Below are positions 43,176 through 52,548 of a stretch of DNA of 64,000 nt, piece by piece. Both the position numbers and the translations under genes were made by a program. This DNA is from BMS3BBIN04 sp964552465 (GTDB lineage: Bacteria > Electryoneota > Electryoneia > Electryoneales > Electryoneaceae). Under the pieces are notes generated by a model. The model did not search any database. It was given only the letters and a program-made list of their open reading frames with translations, and was not told where the DNA came from. Positions within the stretch are counted from its first letter, which is position 1, and each line of letters opens with the position of its first letter. The stretch is taken from assembly GCA_964552465.1 (NCBI GenBank), contig CAZKGR010000016.1, positions 10,153-74,152 on the forward strand. The letters are read 5' to 3'.

Positions 43176-45392
43176 CTACTTCTCCGTCATCACAAATATT
43201 CCATCCCAATCGTCCGGCGGTGGTGAGCTTTGATACTGTTCGCAACGTTCGATAAATGCTTTACTCGGTGCATCATCTGGGTCGGACATTAATGCCAACT
43301 CAAAATAGTCGATAGCGTCCGAGAAACGCCGATTTTGGTAGTTCCGCCAGCCACGGTCGAACTCATCCAGCGCGCGCTTTTGCCGTTCGCCAATATTCTC
43401 CCACGAATCTGCGAGCAGCTCATACACCCGCACCGGATCATCCTTGCCTATGACGAGAACAAAATCCAATGGTCGGCAGGCGAACGTGTCCTTGACGTCT
43501 TCATAAGTTTCCGGGCCAATCATGATCTGAGTGCCATACAGCTTGTTCGCACCCTCAAGACGACTGGCCACGTTTACAGCATCGCCCATGACCGTGTAAT
43601 CAAAAACCTCGAGGCATCCCATGTTGCCAACAATCATGTCACCTGTGTTGATCCCGATCCGGCTTTCCAGCATCGGCAGACCACGACGATTGAAGCTCTT
43701 CCGCATCTCAACGAGCTGCGCCTGCATCTTCAACGCTGCCTTGCAGGCGAGGAAGGCGTGATTCTCGTTCCGGATCGGCGCGCCCCACTCTGCCATGATC
43801 AGATCACCCTCGTACTTGTCGATGATGCCATCTCCGTTGAGAATGATCTTCGACATCGCAGACAGATACTCGTTGAGCAAACCGACCAGTTCTTCCGGTG
43901 ACAATCGTTCGGACACTGAGGTGAAACCAGCCACGTCGGAAAACAAGCAGGTCATTCTGCGTCGTTCACCGCCGAGGCGCATCATATCCGGATTATCAAT
44001 CAGCTCATCAACAACCGTCTTCGGGACATACTGACTAAACATGCCCTTGATCTGTGCCTTATCCCTCTGTTCGAGCAGGTAGCGGTAAATCGTGGTGAAG
44101 CCAAACATCAGCAGCATCGTCGTCACTGGCACGATGTACGCCAACCACAACTGATGCTCGGTGAACGCGTAATACGTGCTGCTGCCGTACAGCAACGCAA
44201 GCACCAAGGTCAGCGGGATGGCAAGCACAAGCCCAAGGGCGTTATTGATAGCAAACACAGCTAGTGCCAAAACTAGCGTGATGATGATTTCTGCGGCCAG
44301 TGGACTGTTCTTGATCCAGGAACGATCTACCAACGTTTGGAAGGCGTGCGCATGAACCTCAACACCAGGCGTTTCTGTGTTCTCAGTTGCGACCTGGCCT
44401 GGCGGCGAATAAGCGAAGAACGGTGTTTTCTTCGTGTCACGCAACGCAGCAGCAGCCGCTCCTATGAACACAACCTTGTCACGGAACGGATTGTCCGCTC
44501 GCAGCTCACGAAAGATGTCTGCCGTCTCTGCGGGCATTACCGACATCATTAACGCAAACTGTTCATCAGGCATGGTGAACCACTGCATATAATCAGTGTC
44601 TTCACTCGCGAGTTCGAAGGTTGGATCATCGAGGATGCTGGAAAACGCATAGGTCGGGAAAGTTCGCGCCGCACCCGAATAGTTGATCAGGAATGAATTC
44701 TCGGTCATTCGCGGGATTTCGAGATCCGCGAAACGGACTACATCCGGACTATCACGAAGCATCCGGACCTGTTCCGGTTGATTCTGGATCATCTGGTATG
44801 CTTTCAATCCCAACGGCAACCAGTTAAGCTCGTCAACCTCAAAGAAGAATGGATACTGGCGTGTGAACCCATCTCGATCCGGAATCTCATTGACGACACC
44901 AACCTGTACCTCATCCGTATATATCCGCTGAGCTGGCAATAAAACCCGTGTCAGCTTGTCTTCCAGTTGATGCCGATCGAGGTACGAGATCTTTGCCGAA
45001 TGGACCACACGGTCCGGTGTCAACCATGTTGCTTCTGCAAGTGCAATGTCCTGAGTGGTATCGAACGAGGATTCGAAGAACTGAACGTCGATCACGATCA
45101 AACGCGCGCCAGCAGCAATCAGGTTTTCGATTGCCCGGGCGTAGTAGCTACGAGGAAACGGCCAACGTGTGTCAAGGGAGGTGAAATCTTCATCATCAAT
45201 GGTCACAATTACCGCAGGGCTGGCACTGATATCGCTGGGTCCACGCATCAAGAACCGCTGGTCGTACGTTTTCAGCTCGAGCTCATGCAACATCGCGGTA
45301 CGACCGAGCAGCGTTGCGAGCGCAGTTATCAAAAGGCTTGCACCTAACCCGACGAACCAATTGACTTGTTTACGTTTGCGACGATTTGCCAC
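43176..45392 (-). CDS. CHASE2-domain adenylate/guanylate cyclase
   Basis: A 738-residue membrane receptor cyclase. An N-terminal membrane segment (about 13-30) is followed by a large extracytoplasmic CHASE2 sensor (about 31-360), three membrane helices (about 365-440) and a class III cyclase domain (about 470-640). The cyclase has both metal Asp residues (Asp486 in LFSDVAGFTS, Asp530 in KYEGDLIMAEWG), Lys526 as the adenine-selecting residue, and the TVMGDAVNVASRLE segment with Asn607 and Arg611, so cAMP is the likely product. A short TPR-like tail ends the protein. It lies downstream of FecR and outer-membrane barrel genes on the same strand; such sets may couple envelope sensing to cAMP. Confidence 0.9.
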   Translation of the reverse strand: MANRRKRKQVNWFVGLGASLLITALATLLGRTAMLHELELKTYDQRFLMRGPSDISASPAVIVTIDDEDFTSLDTRWPFPRSYYARAIENLIAAGARLIVIDVQFFESSFDTTQDIALAEATWLTPDRVVHSAKISYLDRHQLEDKLTRVLLPAQRIYTDEVQVGVVNEIPDRDGFTRQYPFFFEVDELNWLPLGLKAYQMIQNQPEQVRMLRDSPDVVRFADLEIPRMTENSFLINYSGAARTFPTYAFSSILDDPTFELASEDTDYMQWFTMPDEQFALMMSVMPAETADIFRELRADNPFRDKVVFIGAAAAALRDTKKTPFFAYSPPGQVATENTETPGVEVHAHAFQTLVDRSWIKNSPLAAEIIITLVLALAVFAINNALGLVLAIPLTLVLALLYGSSTYYAFTEHQLWLAYIVPVTTMLLMFGFTTIYRYLLEQRDKAQIKGMFSQYVPKTVVDELIDNPDMMRLGGERRRMTCLFSDVAGFTSVSERLSPEELVGLLNEYLSAMSKIILNGDGIIDKYEGDLIMAEWGAPIRNENHAFLACKAALKMQAQLVEMRKSFNRRGLPMLESRIGINTGDMIVGNMGCLEVFDYTVMGDAVNVASRLEGANKLYGTQIMIGPETYEDVKDTFACRPLDFVLVIGKDDPVRVYELLADSWENIGERQKRALDEFDRGWRNYQNRRFSDAIDYFELALMSDPDDAPSKAFIERCEQYQSSPPPDDWDGIFVMTEK

Positions 45393-45459
45393 CCCTGGCC
45401 TCCATGCCGAAGAAATCGAACTGAGTTAGTTCATCACAGCGCTTGCTATCAACAATACG

Positions 45460-45488
45460 AAATCCCCCGGCTTCCAGTCGGGGGATTT
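45460..45488 (-). terminator. Hairpin after the outer-membrane barrel gene
   Basis: AAATCCCCCG and CGGGGGATTT form a perfect 10-bp stem with a 9-nt loop, between the barrel gene stop and the cyclase start. Its three terminal U residues make it a moderate terminator on the minus strand. Confidence 0.5.
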
Positions 45489-45524
45489 CAAACCTATTCA
45501 CCATTCTCGAGAACTATCGTGACG

Positions 45525-48173
45525 TTAGAACTTATACACATAGCTGAACAGGAATGCGTAATCATTGCGGTCAATCCCGGTGTTGCCGTTGGCTTCCAGA
45601 TGACCGTCAAAGTAAATGACTTCGCTGGTCTCTTCGTACGAGGTAAAGCTCGCGCGTCCAATAAGCGTGTGCTGCTTCACGAATCGCCACTCAAAACCTA
45701 GCACCCAGTCGAAACTGGTGAAGTCCTGGGTGAGCGACCTCTGGACATCCTGTGGTTCGGGTTGTGGGTCTGGTGGTTCTACAACTGGCATTTCATCATT
45801 TTCAGTTAAGATGTACTCATTGCTGCCTAGCGTGAATTTTGGATTCGCATACAGCACGAGTGCGTTGTTGTACATGTAGTAGCTGACCCGCAACATCAGA
45901 ATCGAATAACTGGTGGTGTTCAGATCGTTCATTGACTTGTGGCCGGAGTTGAAGAAGGACAGCCTTGATGTCAACGGCAAATACTCCGAATAGTCAGTCG
46001 CGATGTTGAAACCAACAAATTGCAAACGCGAATCGCAGAACTCGTTGTATTCATCCTTCCGATCCGAAATCGAATAGTTCAAACTGAGGTTGTTCTGCGT
46101 TCGCTGGAACGTGAGCCGATGGGTCAGACCAACGCCGTAAGTTCCCGTGTTTGCAGACAAACGATTATCGGAAACTGATGTTGAATCAACGATGTCACCA
46201 TTAACAGTGGATTGGTATACAAGCTCATTCGCTTCACCATCGTTTTCGTTCAGATGCTGACGGAAATTGAAATTCAGGTTCGGATACATCGGATTAGTAA
46301 ACACGCTGAAGCCAAATTCAAACATCGAGTTGCCAAGCGTGGTTGCACTGCTACCCTGAACGTTGTTGTGAAAGTTGCGATATCCAGCGTTCAGATAAAG
46401 ACGATTGTCCCATATCCGCAGGCGATCATAGAAGTAGAATCCGGCATCATCATTGAGCAAACTCGGGTTGCCCAATGAAATGAAGCTGCGGTTGTAGAAC
46501 TTGTAACCGGTCCGAATATCATTACCGAAATAGCGAAGACGGAGCTTCGTTTGCCAGGAAAAAGCGTTTTTCAATATCGAGGAAGCCAGTTCGCCAGCCT
46601 TGATATCAGTGTTTCCTTCATCATCCACAAGTCCTTCTTGCGGTAATGGTTCAAAGTACTGGTTCACCCAGATAATGTTCTGAAGGTTCTCAACGTCCTC
46701 GAGTGGACGTTCGCTGATGTTGCTGTTATATAGCGACAACGCGGCTTCCAACTTGAATTGAACGCGACGGCGATCGAAGTTCATGCTAAGATCGGACCCA
46801 ATCACCAGGTTATCCTTGGGAGTGATATCCTGCGACACATCCACATCCAGTGCATTCGCAATCGATTCTTCGAGCTCGCTGGGACGCTCATTGGCGACTG
46901 AACCCGTGTCGTCACGAACTTTCATCACCGTAAAACCCCAACGCGCTTTACTCTGTTTGTCGCCAAAACCCAGCCGAAACGCAGTCAGGTTTCGGCGGTA
47001 GGTACCTGGATCGTAATCGTAGTTATTGAAGAAAGTTGTATCGCCAGGCACTAGGACGGAGGTATCCGCGCCAGCTATTGTGTAGCCGACACCATCAACA
47101 CCGCGACGCAATTCACCATAGATACCCTTTAGTGAGAATTCGCCGGCTTGAAACTTCAACTCCGCACCACGAACCCGGCTGCCATAGAGAATCATCTCGT
47201 TGTATTTCGGACTCAAATCACCGAGTCCAACCTGGAACATTGGCCAGCCCGCAGTCACGCGATAACGGTGATTTGGCTGTAAATGACCCTGTTCCTCACT
47301 TGTCGTACGGATGTACGCATGCGCACGGAAATCGTCCTTCTGCATGCGCACATTTATCAGTTCTCGCAGCACATTCTGCTGGATACCACTGTACTGTTGA
47401 GTGCGCCCATCCAAACCAACAGAACCCGCAAACTGATAAGCTGAAGATCCATCAAAGAGCGGGGACTCAAACTCAAAAGTCCATGAGCGAAGCAATTTCT
47501 CCTGATTCCCGTCTCTGACGAGCAGATCCACACGATGCCTGCCATTTTCAACATCCTCGACATTTGCAACGAGCACATTGCCAGTCATTGTGGCTTTGCC
47601 GGTGATGTTTTTCCCATTCAGCCGCAGGATGATAGCGTTTGGATCAACCGTATAAACAGTTGGGTTGAACGCTACGACAATCGCCAATTCAGTGTCGTAA
47701 GCCACTTGATCCGGTTCAGGACTGATGATGACCACTCCAGACTCAAGCGCCGCTTCTTCATCGCCCAAACGAACCATAACAACGACCGGATTCGATTCTG
47801 CCCCGACAGCGGGATAGGTAATCACTGAACCATCATCCATGTCGGCCTCGATATAATACTCGAGCCCCTGACTGGTGACAGATTCGCCCGGAATCATCCC
47901 CACAAGATTGTCAAGATCGGCATCCAGCAATTCGAAATCCCAACTGCCGAAACCAGGAGTGCGAAAACGGACACGCGCCTCGACAACGTTTCCAAGGTTC
48001 TGCACACCTTCGATCTGAGCTGTAATCTGGAGGTCCTGATCCGGGTTTGTAGTGTTGACTGGATCGTGGACAATAATGGTCGGACCCTGTGCAAAGGCTG
48101 GAATCACACAAAAAATCAGCAGCAGGGTGAGAGTTGAAACGGATATCCGTTTCACATCGCTTGCAAGTCGCAT
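45525..48173 (-). CDS. Predicted outer-membrane beta-barrel protein
   Basis: Large exported protein of 882 residues from ATG 48173 (GAAGGTG site upstream). Signal peptide to FCVIPAFA. Residues about 25-240 form Ig/FN3-like repeats (PTIIVHDPVNTTNPDQDLQI, VIISPEPDQVAYDT). The rest, about 250-882, is a regular succession of amphipathic strands rich in Tyr, Asn and Asp, ending with YAFLFSYVYKF, whose last residue Phe fits the C-terminal signal for outer-membrane insertion. It resembles the TIGR/DUF-type outer-membrane proteins of the FCB group and has no recognised ligand. Transcribed after the FecR gene, 152 nt downstream. Confidence 0.72.
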   Translation of the reverse strand: MRLASDVKRISVSTLTLLLIFCVIPAFAQGPTIIVHDPVNTTNPDQDLQITAQIEGVQNLGNVVEARVRFRTPGFGSWDFELLDADLDNLVGMIPGESVTSQGLEYYIEADMDDGSVITYPAVGAESNPVVVMVRLGDEEAALESGVVIISPEPDQVAYDTELAIVVAFNPTVYTVDPNAIILRLNGKNITGKATMTGNVLVANVEDVENGRHRVDLLVRDGNQEKLLRSWTFEFESPLFDGSSAYQFAGSVGLDGRTQQYSGIQQNVLRELINVRMQKDDFRAHAYIRTTSEEQGHLQPNHRYRVTAGWPMFQVGLGDLSPKYNEMILYGSRVRGAELKFQAGEFSLKGIYGELRRGVDGVGYTIAGADTSVLVPGDTTFFNNYDYDPGTYRRNLTAFRLGFGDKQSKARWGFTVMKVRDDTGSVANERPSELEESIANALDVDVSQDITPKDNLVIGSDLSMNFDRRRVQFKLEAALSLYNSNISERPLEDVENLQNIIWVNQYFEPLPQEGLVDDEGNTDIKAGELASSILKNAFSWQTKLRLRYFGNDIRTGYKFYNRSFISLGNPSLLNDDAGFYFYDRLRIWDNRLYLNAGYRNFHNNVQGSSATTLGNSMFEFGFSVFTNPMYPNLNFNFRQHLNENDGEANELVYQSTVNGDIVDSTSVSDNRLSANTGTYGVGLTHRLTFQRTQNNLSLNYSISDRKDEYNEFCDSRLQFVGFNIATDYSEYLPLTSRLSFFNSGHKSMNDLNTTSYSILMLRVSYYMYNNALVLYANPKFTLGSNEYILTENDEMPVVEPPDPQPEPQDVQRSLTQDFTSFDWVLGFEWRFVKQHTLIGRASFTSYEETSEVIYFDGHLEANGNTGIDRNDYAFLFSYVYKF

Positions 48174-48325
48174 ATGCGTTTCACCTTCTGTGGAGACGCG
48201 TCCCAGGAACCGCTCACGCGGCCTCTCCCAAAACGTCACCATGGAACGTGACGAGTTCCACTCCGCCCGCTACCCCCAGCAGACGGAGTGGATCACATCG
48301 ATTGCTTCGCTTGTATGGTCAAAGT

Positions 48326-49039
48326 TTACTCGTTGTTCACCTTGACCTGAATCTTCATCGTCTTCTCGGTACCTTCTTCATCAATGAACTTCACTTCGAT
48401 TTCTTCAAGATCCATCTCATCAAGGAAGTCTGGAACGGTATCAGTATCGATATTGCTTAGTGCTAACGAACCGCCCGCATCCACTTCACCTTCCTTACCC
48501 GCAGGGATATCCAGACGCTCTCCGGTCAGCAAACTCAACAAGTCCACAACCCCTTCGAGCGTGATGTTGCGGGTAGTCCCATCTTTGAAGATGACCCAGA
48601 ATTCCGTTCCCTTAACAGATGCAACAGCTGTCGGTGTCGCGATTTGCAACGAGCCTTTCATCTGAGTGACTTCGGTAAACAACTCACCAGCTTCAAGGCC
48701 TACCTTCTTCGCCAGCGAATAATCGTTGTTACGTTCGGCGCCAAGTGTTACTTCCGAATCAGGACGGATTTTCAGCTGTGATCCGTCATCGGTGAATACA
48801 ACTGCGCAGAATCCATCTTCGCCGGTAAACACCTTGTCGCCAGCATTGAATACCGTCAGCTTTGGAAGATCAGCGAGTTTGTTGTCACGTTCAAACTGGA
48901 CATCTCCAGAAACTACCAGCGCAACCGCGACCCCCTTTGCTACTTCCTGAGCTGACGCGGGTTGCGCCACAAACAGCATCGCAATCATGGCGAGGGCAAT
49001 AACCCACACGCCCGCTTGTGCACGATTCATCGTCTTCAT
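48326..49039 (-). CDS. FecR-domain secreted protein
   Basis: Exported protein of 237 residues from ATG 49039, which has GGAGGA 9 nt upstream; a GTG at 49048 overlaps the previous stop codon and is possible. After the signal peptide (AQPASA) comes a FecR/DUF-type beta domain: VAVALVVSGDVQFER, FNAGDKVFTGEDGFCAVVFTDDGSQLKIRPDSEVTLG, and TPTAVASVKGTEFWV. In iron signalling FecR is a membrane anti-sigma regulator; this protein has no transmembrane anchor or sigma partner and is secreted, as is common for FecR-domain proteins beside outer-membrane barrels and CHASE2 cyclases. Function in this context is not established. Confidence 0.8.
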   Translation of the reverse strand: MKTMNRAQAGVWVIALAMIAMLFVAQPASAQEVAKGVAVALVVSGDVQFERDNKLADLPKLTVFNAGDKVFTGEDGFCAVVFTDDGSQLKIRPDSEVTLGAERNNDYSLAKKVGLEAGELFTEVTQMKGSLQIATPTAVASVKGTEFWVIFKDGTTRNITLEGVVDLLSLLTGERLDIPAGKEGEVDAGGSLALSNIDTDTVPDFLDEMDLEEIEVKFIDEEGTEKTMKIQVKVNNE

Positions 49040-49044
49040 GGTGA

Positions 49045-50283
49045 TCACTCCTCCCCTTCGTAAATCACGGAGATTACTTCAAGTCCAGGAGTGCTCAACT
49101 TGCGTGCCAGATTCGGATAAGTCTGACCGTTCTGACCATCGTAACGAATGTCTTCGACGTAGAATCCTTCAAACGCACGAATCAACACGTCTATCTGACC
49201 CTGGGTCATTCCGCTCTGAAGCAGCAACGCAAAAATAGGATCTGGAATCGGTTCATCTGAATCTGGTTCGGTCGGTGGATTGTTAACAAATCCATCTTCC
49301 GCCAGACCGCCGCCCTCCAGCTCATCAAAGTCAGCGAGATCACCGCCATCTATCATGCCCGATTCACTGAAAACAAAACTTGCTGGCGAACTGCAGTATT
49401 CATACAACCCACCACCTGCAGATGTCAGATCTACTGCAATCATCCAGACATAGGTCATGCCGTCTGTTAACGCCTGTTCAGTTCCAGATATGCCCGTATA
49501 AACATGATAATCCGAGAACTGAGGCACACCTTCATATCGCGTGTTCGCAACATTTCGATTGTCGATCACCGTCTGCGGGTCATCGAAATTGTCCGGATCA
49601 GCTTCCACGAGGATCAATTCTATATCTGAGGGCATCACCTCAGCACCAACTCCCGTCCACGAAAAGAAGATCGGATATCCATTCACATCGTCTCCCTCCA
49701 TCGGGGTGATGGGAGAGGGACGGATGGGGCTGGTAATCTGGATCGGAGCTATCGCGGATGCAAATTTCTCAACCCCGGTGACAGGATCAACGAGATAAAC
49801 TTGCAGCTGTATGATATAGATACCGCCAGCGAGATTACCACCATCAAGAAAACTGATCAAAGTTTCCGTATCAAAATCTGCATCAAGAGGTTCGTGAAAA
49901 TACTCAAGCTGATCAAACTGGCTATTGGCGTAATAGCCATCACCCGAAGGCGAATTATCGATCCAGTATCTCAACGTAAAATTGCTGTTGACTTCGTTTG
50001 ATGTCTCGTAGACGATCTGCCCTGCTGAACTGAACTCGATGTGCAGCCGGAGCCGCATATCAAGCTCCTGATCGTCATCGGTGTTAATCTGAACATAGAA
50101 GAAATCGGCGACATCACTTGACGTGAAATTCTCGTCCTCCAAATCCTCCACGTCAATCAGCTCACCCAGCACAAATAGCTGTGCGTTTCCTTCGATAAAG
50201 CCCGCTGATGCATTAACCGCATGCGCGGACGGTGCAGTCATCAATAACAAAACCAGCACCATGAACACCGCTGCAACTCTCAT
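49045..50283 (-). CDS. Secreted protein of unknown function (FecR/CHASE2 locus)
   Basis: Exported protein of 412 residues from ATG 50283, preceded by GGAGGA at good distance; the upstream extension to 50352 has none. Signal peptide to MTAPSAHA. The mature part is acidic with beta-rich segments: a domain around ADFFYVQINTDDDQELDMRLRLHIEF, an Ig-like segment SPIRPSPITPMEGDDVNGYPIFFSW, and a C-terminal part with the Asp-rich PDSDEPIPDPIFALLLQSGMTQGQ. Not recognised as a named family. Its stop overlaps the alternative start of the FecR gene (GTGA), so the genes are one operon. Confidence 0.6.
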   Translation of the reverse strand: MRVAAVFMVLVLLLMTAPSAHAVNASAGFIEGNAQLFVLGELIDVEDLEDENFTSSDVADFFYVQINTDDDQELDMRLRLHIEFSSAGQIVYETSNEVNSNFTLRYWIDNSPSGDGYYANSQFDQLEYFHEPLDADFDTETLISFLDGGNLAGGIYIIQLQVYLVDPVTGVEKFASAIAPIQITSPIRPSPITPMEGDDVNGYPIFFSWTGVGAEVMPSDIELILVEADPDNFDDPQTVIDNRNVANTRYEGVPQFSDYHVYTGISGTEQALTDGMTYVWMIAVDLTSAGGGLYEYCSSPASFVFSESGMIDGGDLADFDELEGGGLAEDGFVNNPPTEPDSDEPIPDPIFALLLQSGMTQGQIDVLIRAFEGFYVEDIRYDGQNGQTYPNLARKLSTPGLEVISVIYEGEE

Positions 50284-50830
50284 GTGGTCCTCCGTACGCT
50301 CGCAGGACAGAAACATCATTACACTTAAATGTCTACCTGTCCACACATTCAACTCTTCGTCGGGCTCGCTCGCCCACCATACGTTTACATTAATAATGAG
50401 CAGAAGAAGACGAAGTTGATGTGCGCGGCGTCATATCCAAGCCTCGTCAAGTCAAGCACTTGACCCTGATCACAAAAAAATGTGTGCTTGCTGACCCAGG
50501 CTTGATCCGCCCGTTTACCAAAGGTAGGCCGAAACCGTGTTCAGTGCAGCAATACAAGCAATACAACAGGTTATGGGGAGAGAATCTGAGTACAGACGTT
50601 TTTGGCTTCTCCAGTGCGCACGGTCACAATGCCTAAACGATTAAAACACAACTGATTACTATATATTCTTTGAAGATTGACTTGAATTCACGAGAGCCCA
50701 ATCAGACTAGCCTGGATTACTCCGCTCATGACTACCTCTGAGCTCTAACCCTCTGCCCGCATTCGCACGCTACGACTACATAACACTTATCTTTCCTACT
50801 GACAGCAACCGCAAAACATGGCTTATTCTG
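50284..50830. other. Intergenic region, no gene supported
   Basis: 547 nt between the divergent FecR-locus and glycosyltransferase operons. It should hold both promoters, but I see no pair of hexamers good enough to name. A short plus-strand open frame (50421-50636) has no ribosome site or family. A weak inverted repeat (GGGCGAGCGAGCCC, 50357-50370) is present. Confidence 0.5.
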
Positions 50831-51859
50831 ATGCAACCAGTCGTTTCCATTTTGATGCCCATATACAACGAAGCAGACACGATTGATCGTGTCGTCCGTT
50901 CGATACTCGATCAAGATGAGACTGGATTCGAGCTGGAAGTCATGCTCATTGATGGAATGTCGGATGATGGCACACGTGAAATCATCGCAAATCAATTCGG
51001 TGACGATTCACGTGTTCGGCTGGTAGATAACCCCCATCGCTTTACGCCGTACGCGATGAACATTGGACTGTTTGAATCGCGTGGCGAGTTCGTGTGCATC
51101 TTCGGCGCCCACGGTTTTTACGATCAGGATTACATAAAAGTTTGTCTTGAAGAATTGGAGGCGACAGGAGCTGCAGGTGTCAGCGGACGCTTGGAAACTG
51201 TTGCTGCAAGTGATTCGCTGCAAGCGCAACTAGTTGCATGGACAATCAGCCATCCGTTCGGGGCATCCGGGCAATCGGTACGTACACAGCCTGAAGGATT
51301 TGTGGACACCATCCCCTACCCTGTGTTCCGTAAGGATGTCTTGCTCGAGGTTGGCGGTTACAACGAATCACTAGTTCGCAATCAAGACAACGATATGAAC
51401 GAACGGCTGATTCAGGCTGGTTACAAGCTGTACCTGACTCACCGGACTACAGCCCGCTATTTCAGCAAACCAACTATTCTCGGCCTGCTTAAATACGCGC
51501 ACAAAACAGGCTGGTGGAACGCGATAAGCCTCAAAATCAATTGGCATTCGATGAAACTGAGGCACCATGCGCCAACAGTGTTTGCGCTTTGTGTTCTGGC
51601 ATGGCTGCCGGTGCTCAAGATCGGACGGCTGCTGCGCTGGAAACTCGCCATCCGCAAAGGTCAGATCCTGGGCTTGGCCTTGCCCTTACATCTGATCGCC
51701 GGAGCTGTCGCAGCCTACGACCAGTTCACGAAAACCGGTCAACGCGCGGCGTTCCTGCTGCCACCAATCTGGCTGGCGTTTCACTTCATGTACGGATTCG
51801 GCACCCTGCACGGACTTCTACGAGGCACAATTCCTGGCGACGCGGGAGAGAATCAGTGA
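50831..51859 (+). CDS. Glycosyltransferase family 2 (ExoA-like)
   Basis: Membrane-associated inverting glycosyltransferase of 342 residues for surface-polysaccharide assembly. GT-A fold: VSILMPIYNEADTIDRVV, the nucleotide-sugar site LIDGMSDDGT, then QDNDMNERL for the metal and base region. The C-terminal part carries hydrophobic helices. It resembles ExoA-type beta-glucosyl or galactosyl transferases. No clear Shine-Dalgarno site before the ATG. Its stop overlaps the next start (GTGA), so it leads a three-gene operon for extracellular polysaccharide or O-antigen. Confidence 0.85.
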   Translation: MQPVVSILMPIYNEADTIDRVVRSILDQDETGFELEVMLIDGMSDDGTREIIANQFGDDSRVRLVDNPHRFTPYAMNIGLFESRGEFVCIFGAHGFYDQDYIKVCLEELEATGAAGVSGRLETVAASDSLQAQLVAWTISHPFGASGQSVRTQPEGFVDTIPYPVFRKDVLLEVGGYNESLVRNQDNDMNERLIQAGYKLYLTHRTTARYFSKPTILGLLKYAHKTGWWNAISLKINWHSMKLRHHAPTVFALCVLAWLPVLKIGRLLRWKLAIRKGQILGLALPLHLIAGAVAAYDQFTKTGQRAAFLLPPIWLAFHFMYGFGTLHGLLRGTIPGDAGENQ

Positions 51860-52548
51860 ACACGAAACGGGCTTTCGACATTGTCATGTCCCTGCTCGGA
51901 TTGGTTTTTACTCTACCAATCATGGCTGCAGTTGTTTTCGCCATGACAAAGCATGATCCCGGACCGCTGTTCTATCTTCAAAGGCGGATCGGAAGACACA
52001 AACGATCATTCCAAATGATCAAGTTTCGCACAATGGTCGTCGGAGCTGACAAACTCGGCCCGCAGGTCACCGCGAAGCACGATCCACGGATTACACCGGT
52101 GGGAGCGTTTCTACGACGCAGCAAGCTGGATGAACTGCCTGAGCTGTGGAACGTACTTATGGGTGATATGAGCCTCGTCGGGCCGCGCCCGGAAGTGCCT
52201 CGCTATGTTGAGCAATATCAGCCGGAATGGGATGATGTTTTCGATGTACGTCCAGGCATCACAGACCTCGCGACCTTGCAGTTTCGCGACGAGGAGAGTG
52301 TTCTCGAAGGTGTGGAGGACCGGGAACAGGCCTACATGAATATCATCGTCCCGATCAAAATTCGTCTGGCACAGTGGTATGTGGAGAACCGGTCGTTTAC
52401 ACTTGACCTGCGCATCCTGATTGATACCGTGCTCGCGATTACGGTTGGCAAGCTGTTTCCGATGACCTATGGACCCGGTTGGGCAGACATTGCGAGCGAA
52501 GAAGTACGAGTTGCGAAAGACGAAAGACAAGAGACGAGTTCCATATGA
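51856..52548 (+). CDS. Undecaprenyl-phosphate sugar phosphotransferase
   Basis: Initiating enzyme of a surface polysaccharide: moves a sugar-1-phosphate from a nucleotide sugar onto undecaprenyl phosphate. 230 residues from GTG 51856, overlapping the glycosyltransferase stop. A single N-terminal membrane helix (about 6-27, KRAFDIVMSLLGLVFTLP), then IKFRTM, and the catalytic part with RRSKLDELPELWNVLMGDMSLVGPRP, the full bacterial sugar transferase signature. It is the short form that lacks the four extra N-terminal helices of WbaP. The longer upstream frame is antisense noise. Stop overlaps the next ATG (ATGA). Confidence 0.9.
   Translation: MNTKRAFDIVMSLLGLVFTLPIMAAVVFAMTKHDPGPLFYLQRRIGRHKRSFQMIKFRTMVVGADKLGPQVTAKHDPRITPVGAFLRRSKLDELPELWNVLMGDMSLVGPRPEVPRYVEQYQPEWDDVFDVRPGITDLATLQFRDEESVLEGVEDREQAYMNIIVPIKIRLAQWYVENRSFTLDLRILIDTVLAITVGKLFPMTYGPGWADIASEEVRVAKDERQETSSI

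Noticed and set aside
50421..50636. Open frame of 71 codons on the plus strand
   Set aside because: No ribosome site, no recognisable sequence, sits in a promoter-containing gap.
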